64,000 bases of DNA from Gymnogyps californianus (Eukaryota; Chordata; Aves; Accipitriformes; Cathartidae): assembly GCF_018139145.2 (NCBI RefSeq), contig NC_059477.1:41634502-41698501 (forward strand), written 5' to 3'. Positions 25,501 to 40,157 of this stretch are shown here, piece by piece (positions within the stretch are counted from its first letter, which is position 1; every line of letters starts with the position of its first letter). Position numbers and translations under genes: made by a program. Below the pieces are notes generated by a model that made no database searches, had not been told where the DNA came from, and was given only the letters and a program-made list of their open reading frames with translations.

Positions 25501-28500
25501 TAAGGTTGAAGGTAAATGTGAGGTTTTTCCTGCTGTATTTGTTGGTGGGCTCAGTGCTGATACTGTATGTCCATGTGCAGTAGCTGTGGCAAGCCTTATC
25601 CTGTCCGTTGGTCATCCAGTATTGTTGATGAAGCCATTCTTTTTTTAATTTTCCTCCCTAATTCTAAAAAGGAATAACTGAACTAGCCTAGATGCCTCCT
25701 AGTTGCTTATACTAATGCAGGGAGCGGAAGAGGGGTTGTCTTGCTCACTGAATGAGTCTGGAATGCCTGTTAACTCAAGAGTCCTATATAAATGGAGATC
25801 AATAAAATAGAAGAGTTTTTGTAATGAAATCAGCCTTCATTCTACTGATCGTAATGGAGTTCTTGAAGGTTCAGTTTCAGCTGTGCTAACAGTGGAGTTC
25901 AAGCTAGTGACTATAGCATGGGTGTATTCTGGGCTGTGCGTAACAGTTATTTTTCTCTGCGTTTTGCTAAAACTGTAGAGAGTTTCCTTTCTGTAGGGAA
26001 CTCTGAGCTTATTTTATAGATAAAAGGAAGTATTCTTTTGCATGAGTTTGGCTTCCTGTGTCTTAAAAGATCCAATTAATCTAAAGTTGTAGGTAATTAT
26101 AGTGGTCTCTGGATTAATTTTAACACTTTTTTTGGTTGATGTTCTGTTGACAAGTGACACACATCTATAGTTCAGTTGTTCCTTGGCACACAAATTATGT
26201 TTGTCCTTTGCAGCATGTGATTCTGGGGGGTTATTTTGTGACTTGGACTTCTCCCAGGAGTTATCTTTGTAGCAAAACCTTAGATTCAGTCATCGCAGTG
26301 GCTTGTCAGTCCTTACGGTAAAGCACAAATTTAGTCCTGGGTCTCTGCAGAGAGAACTTGTCTGTCGCTGGTTCGTGTTTTTGGTTCTTAGTCGTATTGG
26401 AAAGAGTATTGACAGGGGTATGTCAAAGCACGTTGAACAGGAATGTGGTCCTCAGTTGTTAGTTTTGGGGTTTGTGCAGACGGTATTGATCTTATTGAAC
26501 TTCATCTTGCCAGGCAGAGCGTGTTGGTGATTTGTTCCTCATACACTTTTTTTCCCGGCTGCCTCAACAAGAGGCTGTTGATCTGTGTGTAGATTTGAGC
26601 AGAGAAGGCATTTTCTGTTTGTGTGTCTTCTGCTTATAGACGTAACTGAAACTGAAGTTAGGCCAAGATTCTTAAGCCCAAACCCAGCTGTATATTGAAG
26701 ATCCTTGCATCGTTTCTCACCAACATGGTGAAGTCTCCCATTTTTTCCATGTATTTACAAAATAAGAGATTTTTGGAAATAACGTGGTCAAGATCCTCTG
26801 TGATACAGTAGAGACCATACTGGTAATGTGAGAAGTGAGCCAAAGGAAATTGATGAGTATTTCTCTCCTTAATAGAGGAAACAAACCTGCAAGGAAGGCA
26901 GCTTGAATTAGCTGAAATGAAGCTGCTGAATGAGGAATGTATTTTATTCCTTTCTTTGCTAGACATTGCCAGAACACTGTAAATATTGTTAATAAACATG
27001 TCTAAAAGTGTTAAATATCTTATGCCAAAATGTTCATTGTCTTGTTGAGACTCACAGTCTTTCTGGACAGAATTACAGAAGGTATTTGAGCTGAGGATAA
27101 ACATCAGATACAGCTCCAAGATAATTTTTCCCATATATTCTGGTTGGAGTAGGTGTGATAGAAGGCAGCTTTGTGCTACATAAACTGCTTAGAAATTCTG
27201 TTTTAATGCTAAAAGCACAAAGAGCAACAATACTTGCTTTGGCCAGGGAAGTTATGTAAACTGATAGATGCCAAGAGGCCATGTACTGTAATCCATACTT
27301 ACTGGTGGTTATTTCTAGCAAATTATGTTTTGCTTTTCATCCAAGCCGAGGACTGGTAGCCAAGGATTTTAATATTTTTAACTTTACCAGTATAATTCTT
27401 CTATTTAGACCAGTGGTTCCAAGCAGAGAAAAGTTAATTTCTTTGTGAGGCATGGAATTCATGACTAAGCATGGTTCCAGGTATTAGTTGACCTAGGTAG
27501 CACCAGCTCAGGTGACTTTGAACTGAATACAAAACAAAAGCCTTGAGCTATTCTAATTGTTCCCGTATGCTTAATAATTTTCCAAGAATGTTTGTAGTTT
27601 CAGTAACATGGAGGTGTATTGTAAGTTATTAATATGCAGCAAAGAGAATAAGTTAGTACACTTGTACCTGTAATAGAATTATAGCTAAGTGGATGTAAGA
27701 AAATTAGGGTCCCTAACAGAAACAATAAGAATGGAGCAAAAAAATATATTGTTAGTGTATATATGTATTTTACATATGTGTGTATATAAAGGGTAATGAT
27801 ACCAAACTAATACTTTATCATAAGTAACACAGTCAGATTGTTCAAATATAGGTCGAATAATCTTCATTAAGTTGTGTGGGATGAACTCCGGTCACTCTTT
27901 AAATGCAAAAATAAAGTGAAGCGTGTGCATTTCACATAACTGAGAGTTGGCTGTTTTTTATTGATTGTGTGTTCCACATTTTTAGAGGATGCTGTAGCAG
28001 GATCTGTTCAGGCTCTGGGCTTGCAGCCTGGATATGTAAAATGGGTACTTGCATGATACCTCCCCTACTGAGGCATTTCGGTGCAGGTGGGGAGTGCTGG
28101 AAGCTCTGTTCCTGTCAGGTGCTGCAGACTTGCCACTGAGGTGGTGTTTTGCTGCTTTGTTACTACTTCAGATACAATTACCATGATGTAGTTCTTCATT
28201 TGCTCTTGGTCAGCGCAGATCTATCTGCTGCTGTCAGGATCAACCCTGCCCATTCCTTTCTTACTGCCAGCACCTTTCTGGTGGCAGTTGTGTTCAGGGT
28301 GAGCTAACTCTGGGAAGTGGTCTGACAGAAAGCTTATCTTTCATTTTTTCGTTAGGTGAACCTCCATATTTATCAGTTTTCCGTCTTGGCTCGTTGCATG
28401 ATTGCTGGTGTTGGCACAAGCAAGGTGGTAGGAACGTGACTTGCTGAGGAGGGAAGCTAGTGGAACCACTTGTTTCAGTGGTAACTCACGCCTATGTCAG

Positions 28501-31500
28501 CTTAAAATGACTGTGGAACCACAGCCTTAATCTAGTTAGCTAAATGAAATTAGTTAATTTAGTTAAGTTAAACCCAATTTAATGTGACTTAACATAAAAA
28601 CAAATTACATTTATGTAAGTTAGTCTAAACTCAATTCCTAGGGGAACTCAAGTAAACAAAAGCAAATGCCTCTGACAGGTACTGCCATTGGGAGTGGTTA
28701 AAGTGGCAGATGTTGGTTTTGCAACAGCAATTAGCAAGCCAACAAGTTCTGAGCATTCATATGAGGTAAACTTTACTGGTAGGATCACCGGGCCCTGTCC
28801 AATAGTGCCCTGTAGAAACCTGCAGTGTGGAGAAATGCAGAAGTTTTGGAGTAGGAAAACTAGATTGATCAGTCAATCACTAGAATCTGCCAGGAATTAC
28901 CAGGAGGAAGGGATATAGATGATGCATTTTTAACTACATGAACTAGCAGATTGGTTGTTCTTAAAACACTAACTAGTAGCAGGTCATCTGAAATACAGTG
29001 CTTTCTGTGGCTGAGTCTAGTTCTTCACTAATTCTTGCAGGCGTGAATGAACAGTTGCATCTGTTGCTATGGCAGGGGCAGAAACAGAGGGTGGTGATGG
29101 ATCGTTACATCACACAGCGCATAAACCACCTGTGTCTTGTGATGGCTTTTGAAGCCAGCAAGTTGCCATACTAGAGGCCAACTCCAGGATGACAAATGGC
29201 TTTTTCTGGGACAAGTACAGTTCACTCAGTGCTTGGGAAAAGAAGAAAACTGGTGATTAAGGATGTCACTGAAAGTATGTTTCAAGGAGCAGTGACAGAC
29301 GAACTTCAGGGAAGGAGGACTCTTCCACGAGTGTCCCAGAGCTGTGGCCAGCCAGCTTGGGCTTGATTAACTCCTTATGATTGCATGCGGCAGTTAAAGG
29401 AAGAGTGATAGCCTTGCATTTCCTGAGACTCGCAGACCTCCGCAGGCTGCTGAGACTTTGTGGCCTTCCTGTCTGCTTTGAAACAGGAGGTGGAATGCAA
29501 GTATTGCCTTCATTGCTTCAGTGTCATTAACCTGCGGTCTCTGTGTAAACCCCCTTTCTTTGAAAGTGAACGATGTTGATAACTACAGGTCATGACAAAT
29601 AGTATGAGGAGCATTGCTAGTAAAAGAAAAGCATTGCTAGAAAGTATGAAAAGCAGGATATGTGACAAGGGCTACTGCTGTTCTCACAGTACCGATGTCT
29701 TTTGGTATAAGAAAATGAGACTGGGTTTATTTGATGTAACTTGTTCCTGGCAGGTACATGTTGGATACCTTTTATCTTGTCATTTTTATTTGTCAAAATA
29801 TTTTTGTAGAATTGAAATTCAGGGTGTAGTTTCGGTTTTTGTTTGGTTTTTTTTTAGTGATTACAGTTATTTCTATTTTTCTGCACTTCGTTATTCATGA
29901 AGTCTCAAAATGACTGCTAAGAGAGCTGATGTTTTATCAGCAAATAATTTAGTACTATGTATGAAGTTGGGTGGACTTGACATGTTACTTAGCCGTGGTA
30001 GCACGGCCCGTGGTTCACAGGGGCAGATGAACCGATATAACAGCCAGAAGGGGAGCTTCCATTTTTCTTCCCTGTTCCACTTCTGGTTGCATACACCCCT
30101 GTGTGTCTTGAACTGGTCCTGATGCTAACTGGATGCCTCTGCAAACTGGTTCAACTCGCTAACAGTGAGCAGTGCGAGGGAGGGACTCCCCTGCTTTCAG
30201 CTGAGGTGCGCCATAGAGTCACTTTAGATGCTGGCAGCGCAGTAATCTGCCTTCTCTATTTGAGATGGAGATCTCACCTTCTTATCACTAATATTCATGA
30301 TGTGTTTGTGAGGATGGTTGGTCTTTTAAGTTGCTTGTCGATGGAATGGTTGGGCTTTTTCTTTTCTTCTTGCTAGTCTTAGTGTCTCCTGCTAGTTGCA
30401 TCTCACTTGAGCCTGTCTGATTTTGTTCTGAAAGGTGGTTCAGGAAGGTGCATGGTTCAAGAACTTTCAGTGACTCTTCTTTCCTCATTGTGGAAATGAA
30501 GGCAAGTTTACTGGCACTGCTTACAATTTATGGTTGAACAGCATCATGTCTTCTCTGTCATAGGGGTCCTCCTGCTCACTGATACTCTGGATTAGAAAAA
30601 TTGACTTGAAACATTTTGTTCGCAGGGGATTATTGAATTATCTACTGATGGGTAATAGGTTGACTTTTTTTTTGGTGTAAGATCAGCATCTGTCTGAGGG
30701 TAAACAAGCAGTGCCTTTTCTGGACTTTAATGGATTTCTGTGCATTCTCACATCATCTGTGAGAACATGGTTAAACACCTGTTTTTTGGAGCAGAGAGAC
30801 CTGCTTTGTTGTTAGGAGAGCTCTTCCAAAATGATGGGAATATCTGGTCTAGAAAATTTTGGCCACCTCCCTTGAGCAGAGTTGTTTGAATGTGATTTCA
30901 CAGTGTACATTAGGACTGTAGTAGTTTTATAGGCTCTGGGGATGGTCTTGGGATGGGGGGAACTTATGCAATTTCCTTTCTGGTGAAAGTGGCAGTTTAT
31001 GCTTAAGAGGTCATTGAATTACAAATTGTAGTGGAGGGGAAGTGCAGTATCGGGCATCATTCTGCAGGAGAAGTATGAGCTGCCAAGGTTGGACTTGCCT
31101 GGGAGAGCTCTGAAGAGTTTTGAAACTCTGGAGAATAACAGGCGGAGTCGGACATACTCGGTCCACACTTGAACAGTGATCAGTGCTGTATGAGAGAAGC
31201 TTTTTCCAGTGTTGGAAAGTGGAGTTCAGGAGTGTAAGGGTTACAGCTCAGGTGGGACAATTCACCCCATTTCAGTGTGTGGCTGATGTGACATGCTGTT
31301 GGTGCCAACACTCTGTGCTCCCAGGTGGCTCTGCTGAGACCACACAGGAGAAGCTGGAGCAAAGCTTACAGGAGCTGAAGATGATATGTAGCAGACTGGT
31401 TTCATCGAGTCCAGCACTGATACTTGGCAGCTAGTTTGTTGATAATTTGGCTAGTCACTGGCTGTTCAGCTCTTTGAACAGCATTGTGTGGCAGTCACCC

Positions 31501-34500
31501 CAGGTACTGTAACAGTGTCTCTCTTCTCTCAAGTGCATAGTCTTGCCTGGTGACCTTTTTAATGCAGTTTTACAGAACTAGGAATTTAAAAAAAAAATCT
31601 GGGTCAGTTTTTATCTCAAAACTTCTGATTTCTACAGACTGCCACTGGAGAAGCAGGATCCAATGTTGTAAGCTGTAGTTTAAGTCTAATACACAGTTGT
31701 TGATTGTTAGAGGGAGAGCTGTGGGTCATGTGCCCAATGACAGTGTCTTAAAGTTGCCGTGCAACTTGTAATATTGAATTAATATTATTAATAATTCCAC
31801 TTAATACATAGTTACAGCCAATTATTACTAATTTCTTCTTGAAAAAAATTTTTATAGTATGTTTACAGTGTGTGTGTTAGGCCAGAGAAGCCTTCTGACC
31901 AAGTGGTGTTGTCAGAGTCAGTACAGTCGAGCAGTGTCAACTCAGTGTCCTCTGCGAGGTAGCAGCCTGGAGCTGAAAATGGTAAGGGGCTGCTTTATTA
32001 GCACTTCTCAGCTGTATCTGACTGAGTTTCCATACATAGCCAAATAGATTAAACACTGGTAGTGGTTTAGCTAATTTATTGCAGTGAAATACAGAAAGAG
32101 TGGTGTTGGGCTGGTCTGAGGTATAGAAAGAATATGCTACTTACCACCTGTTCGTTGACTGGTCAGACCATGGGAGAGAAAATACTGTAATTCACTTTAA
32201 AGATGTTTTTTTTAGTGTTTTTTCTTTTGCTCCTGGTCTTTCCTGGTCTTCGAAGTTTTTGTTTTAAGGTCCTCTCAAAGCGCACTGGGAAGCTCAGTAG
32301 CAGAGGTTTTCTTTAAGGTAGCAGCTCAGGTATAGCCATGAGTTAAGAGCATAAAGATAAGATAGTGCTATTGGTCTAATAAGAATAGAATATATTTCAA
32401 CAAGCCTTCACTGCTTGTCTAATAAGAATAGAATATATTTCAACAAGCCTTCACTGCTGTTAATACAGTAACTTGTTGATTGAATTATTTGGAGTGTTGT
32501 AGTTAGTGTTTCACCTCTTCAAGGTTTTATGAGGTACAATTAACATTTCATATTAAGAATTCTTGCTGTTGTATATGCAATTTGCTCATACTTGTAAAAT
32601 TTAGTTTCTGCTACATTATGTGAATGATAACTTCCTTCTGCTTTTAGTAGGACCAGAAACTTTGTCGAAGTATGGAAAATGAGTAGCGCAATCTGTAATA
32701 AAGACATGAGCTTTGCTGTAAAGTCGGGAACTTAGTATTTGGATAGTATGGAGGAATATTCAGGTTCTACATCTAGAGTTGAGTTGGGTTTGGAGAAAAA
32801 GTAACAATTCCCACAGGACTGGTCTCGCATTTTTACAGTTTGTCGCTGTTGTGGTTTAACCCCAGCCGGCAACTAAGCAGCACGCAGCCACTCGCTCACT
32901 CCCCGCCCCCCGGTGGGATGGGGGAGAGAATACAAACAAACAAACAAAACCAAAAAACCAAAAAAACCAAAACCAACAAAAAAACCCCCACAACTCGTGG
33001 GTTGAGACAAAGACAGTTTAATAGGACAGAAAGGAAGGAAAGTTATGATGATGATGATGATAATAAAATGACAATAATACTACTAAAAGAATTAGAATAT
33101 ACAAAACAAGTGATGCACAGTGCAGTTGCTCACCACTCACTGACCGATGCCCAGTTAGTTCCCGAGCAGCAATCTGCCCCTCCCAGCCAACTCCCCCCAG
33201 TTTATATACAGGGCGTGATGTCATATGGTATGGAATATCCCTTTGGCCACTTTGGGTTAGCTGTGCTGGCTGTGCTCCCTCCCAGCTTCTTGTGCCCCTC
33301 CAGCCTTCTCGCTGGCTGGGCATGAGAAGCTGAAAAATCCTGGACTTAGTTGTTGCTGAGCAGTGTTTATACTAAAAACATCCGTGTGTTATCAACATTG
33401 TTCTCACACTAAATCCAAAACACAGCACTGAACCAGCTACTAGGAAGAAAATTAACTCTATCTTAGCTGAAGCCAGGACAGTCACACAGTTATATGAAGG
33501 AAAAAGAAGAGGAAAAAGTTTAGTCTATTAAATATTCTAAGACTCTAGGTTTGTTGAACTATTTAAAAATGGGCAATTGAAATTACAGTGGGACGTCAGT
33601 GTAAGTGCTTTTTCTCCAAGTCTGGGATTTGACTGAAAATTCTCTTCGTTGTTAAGAATCTTATTGTGATATTCTGGAGGAGCGGTATTATAACAGCATT
33701 AAGAAGCATTTTTGCCCTTGTTTTGCAAAGATATAGTAAAGTTTCTATACCTCTATGGTAATTTTTTAAACTAAAGCTTTTTTCCTGTCACCCCTTCAAG
33801 CCACTTAAAATGAAACAACTTTGATTCCCCTCATATTGGAAGTCAGAGACAAGCAACTTCTAACTACTGTCTTGCAGCTGTTATATGGGGAAACTTTTCA
33901 GCATAAAGAATAAAGTGTTATGGCAGAGATGTGCTAATCTGAAATTTTATCGATCGGTTTTGATTTCTGATTGTCAGATGCACGCTTCTGTATTTCCATA
34001 GCATGTTATTTACCAAGCATTTCAATTTTTTTGTGCGTATGTATTTTTGTTTCAGCCTTTAATCTGGACAATGAACAGCCAGATTATGATATGGACTCTG
34101 AGGATGAAACCTTACTGAACAGACTAAATCGGAAGATGGAAATCAAGCCGCTGCAGTTTGAAATAATGGTTGACAGACTCGAAAAAGCCAGTTCTAGTCA
34201 GGTATTGTACTGTGTTAAGAAATCACTGAGGTTTTTTGATTTCTGAGTTTTCTGGTGGGGTGGTTCTGGGTGGGTTTTTGTTTGTTTTTCAGTTTGTTTT
34301 ATTTCCTACCAACAGGATAAGTGTGTTTGTGTGAGTTTGCAGTTGCACAGAAATCACATTGCTGTCTCTTATTGTCAATATTGGTAACTTAGAAAAAACA
34401 GGTGGGGAGGGGGCTTTTGGGGGCTGGTTGGGGGAGTTGTTTTTAAATTTTAATTCCTGACCACAGTGTGTTAGAGAGGACAATTTACAACATCTTGTTT

Positions 34501-37500
34501 TACCTGTGTTGGTACGAAAGGAGCTTCTGGTGATCGGTAGGTGTATAGATTTGGCTATAAACATATATGAGAATCCAGATTCTTTGTTTCACTTGGTACT
34601 AGTGGACACTGACTTCAGTTGACGTTTGAAAGTTAGAAGCATAGACAGTGAAGCAAAGCATTTGTTGAGATTGTGCCCTTGTAGTTGAAACTGCACAGAT
34701 GCAAGAAAGTAAATTATACTCCCATTCAGACTTGGAGGCTGGTTTCCTTGCTTTAGAAGCACGTGCTGTGTATTATTTAGTGATGTATTTTATCAGAAGG
34801 GTACCAGTATCTTAATAGTCAGTTCCTGAGGTGTTCCAGGAGGCCAGTGTCTGGGGAAGGGTCTTAAAGCCAAAAACATTACTCGAAAATTACATCTGAA
34901 GGATCAGTTTCTGAAAGGCAAGTTTTGAAATAGGTAGAGTTATTTCTCCAGTGAGATGGATGTTTTGCAGGAGTGAAAAATCCATTGCAGGATCCGTAGC
35001 TCTGCCTCAGTTACTTAACCTGATTTAGTTCAATGCTATGTGTTAAGAGGCCAAAATGTTGTATTCTCTACATTTTAGAGCAACTTTAACAAGGATTAGG
35101 TAAAGATTTCTTACTATGCTAAGAAGATGGGATGTGAAGAAAAAAATTGCAGAGTACATTGGATGATACTTGTTGAACCTGTGGTACTCTGATCTCTTTG
35201 AGCTTTGATGTAGATACCCCTGTTTTGGCTTTCAGTTAAAGGGGTTCTGGTTATCACTTTTCAAGATTAATTTGCATCCTTCTTATGCTGGTTTCGTCTT
35301 TCATTGCTTGAGTAATAAAGTTAAATTTAAGAACTGAAAGATGTTTTCCTAAAATAAAATATTATAAGAATATGGATTTTCCTCTGTAGGTAGCTGCCCC
35401 TTTCTCTTTCCCTTAAATGTAAATAACACTGAAGAATTACTGAAGTGAAGGGTATTTTGAACCAGAAAGTGCTTATTTAAGGAAGTCCATAGCAGAAAAG
35501 ATCTTATGTGTACATGAAGCATTGTAATTGATTCTTGTAACATAGGCTCCCTCTTGAAGGTAAGGTGTGTAAGGAGAAATCCCTCTTTGTACATGAAATT
35601 TCTATGGGACTTCCTGTGTAGTATTTTCTGCCTAACTTCAGGGATTGCAGTGTGTGTGTGTGTGTGTGTGTGTGTTCAAGCTTCTTATCCTGCTTTTGGG
35701 CTACAGAAAATTTTCAGCTGATTGAGTAGCTCTGTCCTGAGCTCTGCGTTAGGAATGATAAGATAAAAACAGCTCTTGCAGGTTATTGGAGCCTGGGAAA
35801 GAAAGAAGTTTGGCTGCCTGGCAGATTCGTTCCCCACATGGGGTTATAATGCTCTCAAATCCCTCTTGGGGCTACTACACAATTCACTTACAGTTTACAT
35901 GACTTACCTCTGAAATGTAAAAGGATGCTGGTGGGAATGCCTCCCTCGCCAAGGAGAGGGTTCCAGACACTCCTCTTGGGCATTTTGATAACGTGATTTA
36001 ATCAAGGAATATAGGGACTCTGCATCCATGTTACTGGTGGTACTTGCAAAAACAAGCAAGCAGGGTCAAAATTTTCACTTTTCTAATGGTGTACTCAAGG
36101 CAGAGTCGATTTTATTTTTTATTTTATTTTCTTATGAAATATGTTAATGGAAGAAAGGGAACAAAGGACAAACAAGACTGAAATTATTTTAAGCAATATT
36201 CACAGTGATGGGATGATGTTTAAGTTGTGTATTAGCTACACACACAGTAGTAAAAGCTACATACCCCACTTTTACATATAGATGGGGTATGCTGGTGAGT
36301 GTGTGTGATTAACCAGGCTAATGTCCATTCTAGGTAGAACAGATCCAAAATTACTGTTTTAATGCTGCATGAAGTCATAAGCACAGAAGGATTAGTGACA
36401 TCCTTATTTTTCTTTCTTTGTTTTAAAAACAGTTCAGTGTTTTTCTAACTCTACTGTAGATTGCAAGGGTTTTATTCTATTCTGGCTGGAATTAACACTT
36501 ACATAGTAGCAGTGGTTAGACTTAGGAAGTCCTTATTTTTCTGAGATGTATTTTTTTCTGCTTATCTTAATGTAGAGACAAGATTTAACATAGTTTGACA
36601 TGTTGCAAAACTGCAAGTTTAAGTTGTTCAGTTGATATTTTTCAGATTATGGGGAAAATGAAGTGCTGTGTGACTTCTGTTTTAAGTAATACTGGAGATA
36701 CTATTTTCTTTTTATTTAATGAATGGGTTTAAGATGATACGAACATATTAAACTAATGTACTGGTTAGTCAATGATGGGTTTTGCATTTATTTAGAGTCT
36801 GATTTCCATATAAAAAGCTGAAGATAAAAAGGGAAAAAAAAAGTTGTTATTTAATTACCTGTGTTTACCTCCTACTGAAATAACTTACTGAATAAGTGAA
36901 AATCTCTGTCTCTGGGCTCTAATAAACAGGGATGGTCGTTATCCTTTTCTATCACAAAGTAAACATTTTTGGGGAAAAATTAAACTAGTTCACTTCAGAA
37001 TATATTCTGTCTACAGTAAAATATCTTCTAGGGGAATCAACATTAAACTGCAAAGAATCGTACATTAATAATGGCTAACCAATAAGAAACTTCTTTTTTT
37101 AGGAAAAAAGTAGTCAAAGTGATTACCAAATCATGTTCTGCAGACTGTAGTAAGTTATTTATATCCTGTGCTTGTAACTGTTTCAAACAGTGTTTTCAGA
37201 TTTCATGAAAAATTGATGAAGTTCTAGACTATTGTATGAAAGTTTCTGAGAGATGATGGTGCTGGTTCAGAAAAGTTGGGAACTATATTTAACTTAGGAA
37301 GACCAACTGGTGGCTTAAGTACTTCAATGTAGATCAATATTTTTTCCTCCCTTTACTCTCTTGTTCTAGAAAAGAATGAAGTTTATTTAGAAAGCGTACA
37401 AGAGATGTGAATGTGCGGTGACTTTCTCCCTGCACCACCACCCCACCCCTATCTCAACTGTACCTTTTGAATTTTCTCTTCTAGCTTGTAACACTTCAGG

Positions 37501-40121
37501 AAGCTAAATTGCTGCTAAACGAGGATGACTACCTTATTAAGGCTGTATATGACTACTGGGTGAGAAAGCGTAAGAATTGCAGAGGGCCATCTCTCATCCC
37601 CCAAATCAAACAAGAAAAGAGGGATGGCTCCACCAACAACGACCCTTACGTTGCCTTCCGGAGGAGAACTGAGAAGATGCAGACACGAAAGGTAACTTGT
37701 CAAACTTTACTGTTTTAAATTCATCACTTTAAATCCTGCAGTGATAGGAATCATTTTGATTCCTATCCAGCATCTTGCAGGATCTGTCCTATGGTATCCA
37801 CAGTTACTGATCTGATTGTCTCTATTAATGGTTGCAATATCGGTCACGCAGCTAAATTTCAAGCCTGTTGAATGATGTAGTGAATGTGTAATCCGTCAGG
37901 TCTCTATAGACAATTTACAGCCTGTCCGTTTTCTAGAACGTTGAAACTCAGAGCGATTTATAGGTATTGGCACATGAACAAGCAGCTGTGGGCCTTGCTA
38001 GGTTACAAACTTCCCTTTCTGTGAAAAAGGGGAAAATGATCTTCCATTTGCCGTGGAGTAAATAGTTCAGTTTTTGTATTTGTAGCATGAATTGACTTGA
38101 ACTAGGATATCTGTAATTACTCAGCATTTTACATCAACTTTGTACACATGTACACAACCTTATTGTGTGCAGAATCAAGGTGGAAAACGTGTTTTAGGAA
38201 CCAAGTCTTGAATTCCTTGTTCTGACAAACTTCCGCTGGTTTGATATGGAATCTGAGCAGACAAAGCATGGGGGGAAATGGCTGAAAAGTTCTTTTTCAG
38301 CTTACTCTTAAAAGTTGGTTTTTGTTTGCTTTTCCTGGCTTTGTTTACCAACTAGGTTGTGCTTTAGGACAAGCTTCTTCGGAGTGTACTCGTATGATTC
38401 TCACTTGCAGCAGCATTATGTAACTTTTTTGCTATTTATGCCTCGCAGATTTTGCTTTTGACTTAAAATTTGTTTAATCTTTCAATAGAACCGAAAGAAT
38501 GATGAAGCATCTTATGAGAAGATGTTAAAATTAAGAAGAGAGTTTAGCAGAGCCATAACAATTTTGGAGATGATTAAGAGAAGAGAGAAAACAAAACGCG
38601 AGCTATTGCATTTAACATTAGAAGTTGTTGAGAAAAGGTAAAATTGCAGATTACATCTGTAAGAAGTAATTTATAACACCAAGGTTTTAATTTTCATCAA
38701 ATAGGTTTGAAAACACCTCCTGTAATTTATTTCTGTATGGATGCTAGTCTTCTGCACGCATGCCTGGCTGAAGACTTATATAGCACCATAACTTCAGAAG
38801 CTAAAATAGAAGGGGTTTATGCAGACTGTTTGCCTGTTTTGTGTCTTTCAAACATTTCCCAGTGGAAATGCAGTATTGTATTTTTAATTGTGTCTTTTGA
38901 GGTACCATTTGGGTGATTATGGAGGTGAAATCCTCAATGAAGTGAAGCTTAATAGACCTGAAAAAGAGATGAGCACAACTCCATCCACTCTTCATAATGG
39001 AAACCATCACAAAGTTCAAGAATGTAAAGTTAAGGTAAGCTTTCTTCTGCTGCGAGTCTCTTGTTAGCGGTTTCATTATTCTTTTGGATATACCCAGCAG
39101 ATGTTTGCATTGGAAAACTGAGTAGGAGGCTGCCATACTTGAAGGTAGGAGACCAGGAGACTGCTATGCTTGCCTCCAGTTTAACGTTTGTTGTCTTTCC
39201 CACCTAAGTTTTTTAAAACGATTGGCTGGCATTGCTGTTTCTTGCTTTAAACAACAGTGTTGTAGTAGTCTTCCTTTTCCTTCTCAGGTCTGTCCCTTTC
39301 ATTGTAAGGTGATGTAAACATGAACATGTTAAGTGGACATCAGGACCTCCACGAGATTGTGAAGTGTAGTGAATTATTTTAGTCTCCCTTTGAAGGGAGA
39401 AGGAGGAGCACTGAATTTCTCTGGTAGGGTTGTCCATGAGTACTGACTGGCCCTCAGTGCAAAGGTAGTCCTGAAAATACAGGATTTTAGTGAATTAGAG
39501 CTAGAATGCCAAAGGATTCTGGAAACTCTTCTGAACTGTTTAAGTGATCTTTGATTAGCAACATTTCCAGGCACAAGAATGCAACTGTTACATCTTGTTG
39601 ACAGCTGAAAAAAGTTGCAAGCAACTAACGTTTTAAAACACACTTACTGGAATTTGTAGTAGGTCGTTATTACTGAGGCCTGTACACTTCTCAGTAATAC
39701 TGAGTAGGCATTTTTATATCTGCCACTGCTTGGCCCTCAGTATTAGGTAAGTAGCAAACATAGGAAAGTGGAAGAAAGAGTGGCTAAACTTGGGAACCTT
39801 CAGTTTCTGCAAGGGGATGCTGCTCTGAGAGAATGAGTGCAGAAGGATGTAAGACTTGAGTTGCTGTGTGACACACACGCTAGTTATTTTGTCTTTCTAA
39901 AACTAGCAAAGTTGTGGAATGCTGTATTTAACGCTACTTTGACAAAGTCTTCCTTTACATTTTTTTATCTGTACAGAAACCCAATGGATCTGGTTTAATT
40001 TTTATAATTGACCTTGTTAGTAACATCCGGAGAAGTAGTAATATAAGAATAATCCATAGCTAGAAATGCTAAACTTTAATGGTTTTCTTTTTTCTTGTCT
40101 CATGAAGAAACGTATTCCACT

Positions 40122-40157
<36 letters not shown>

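Larger units (their letters stand above)
25330..34055 (+). other. EPC2: EPC2 intron 2 (8.7 kb)
   Basis: Contains the 43-bp tandem duplication at 32374-32459 and a solo LTR at 32847-33480. A 158-codon frame on the - strand at 26658-27134 is the longest uninterrupted non-exonic frame in the introns outside known repeats, and is unexplained. The rest shows nothing recognisable. The acceptor TTTTTGTTTCAG|CC has a strong pyrimidine tract. Confidence 0.95.

Noticed and set aside
32840..33325. 161-codon + strand frame
   Set aside because: It reads through the solo LTR in antisense, including its CAAA and GAT simple repeats.
36251..36292. Short inverted repeat CATACCCCA / TGGGGTATG
   Set aside because: Only 9 bp arms with a long loop; expected by chance in a window this size.
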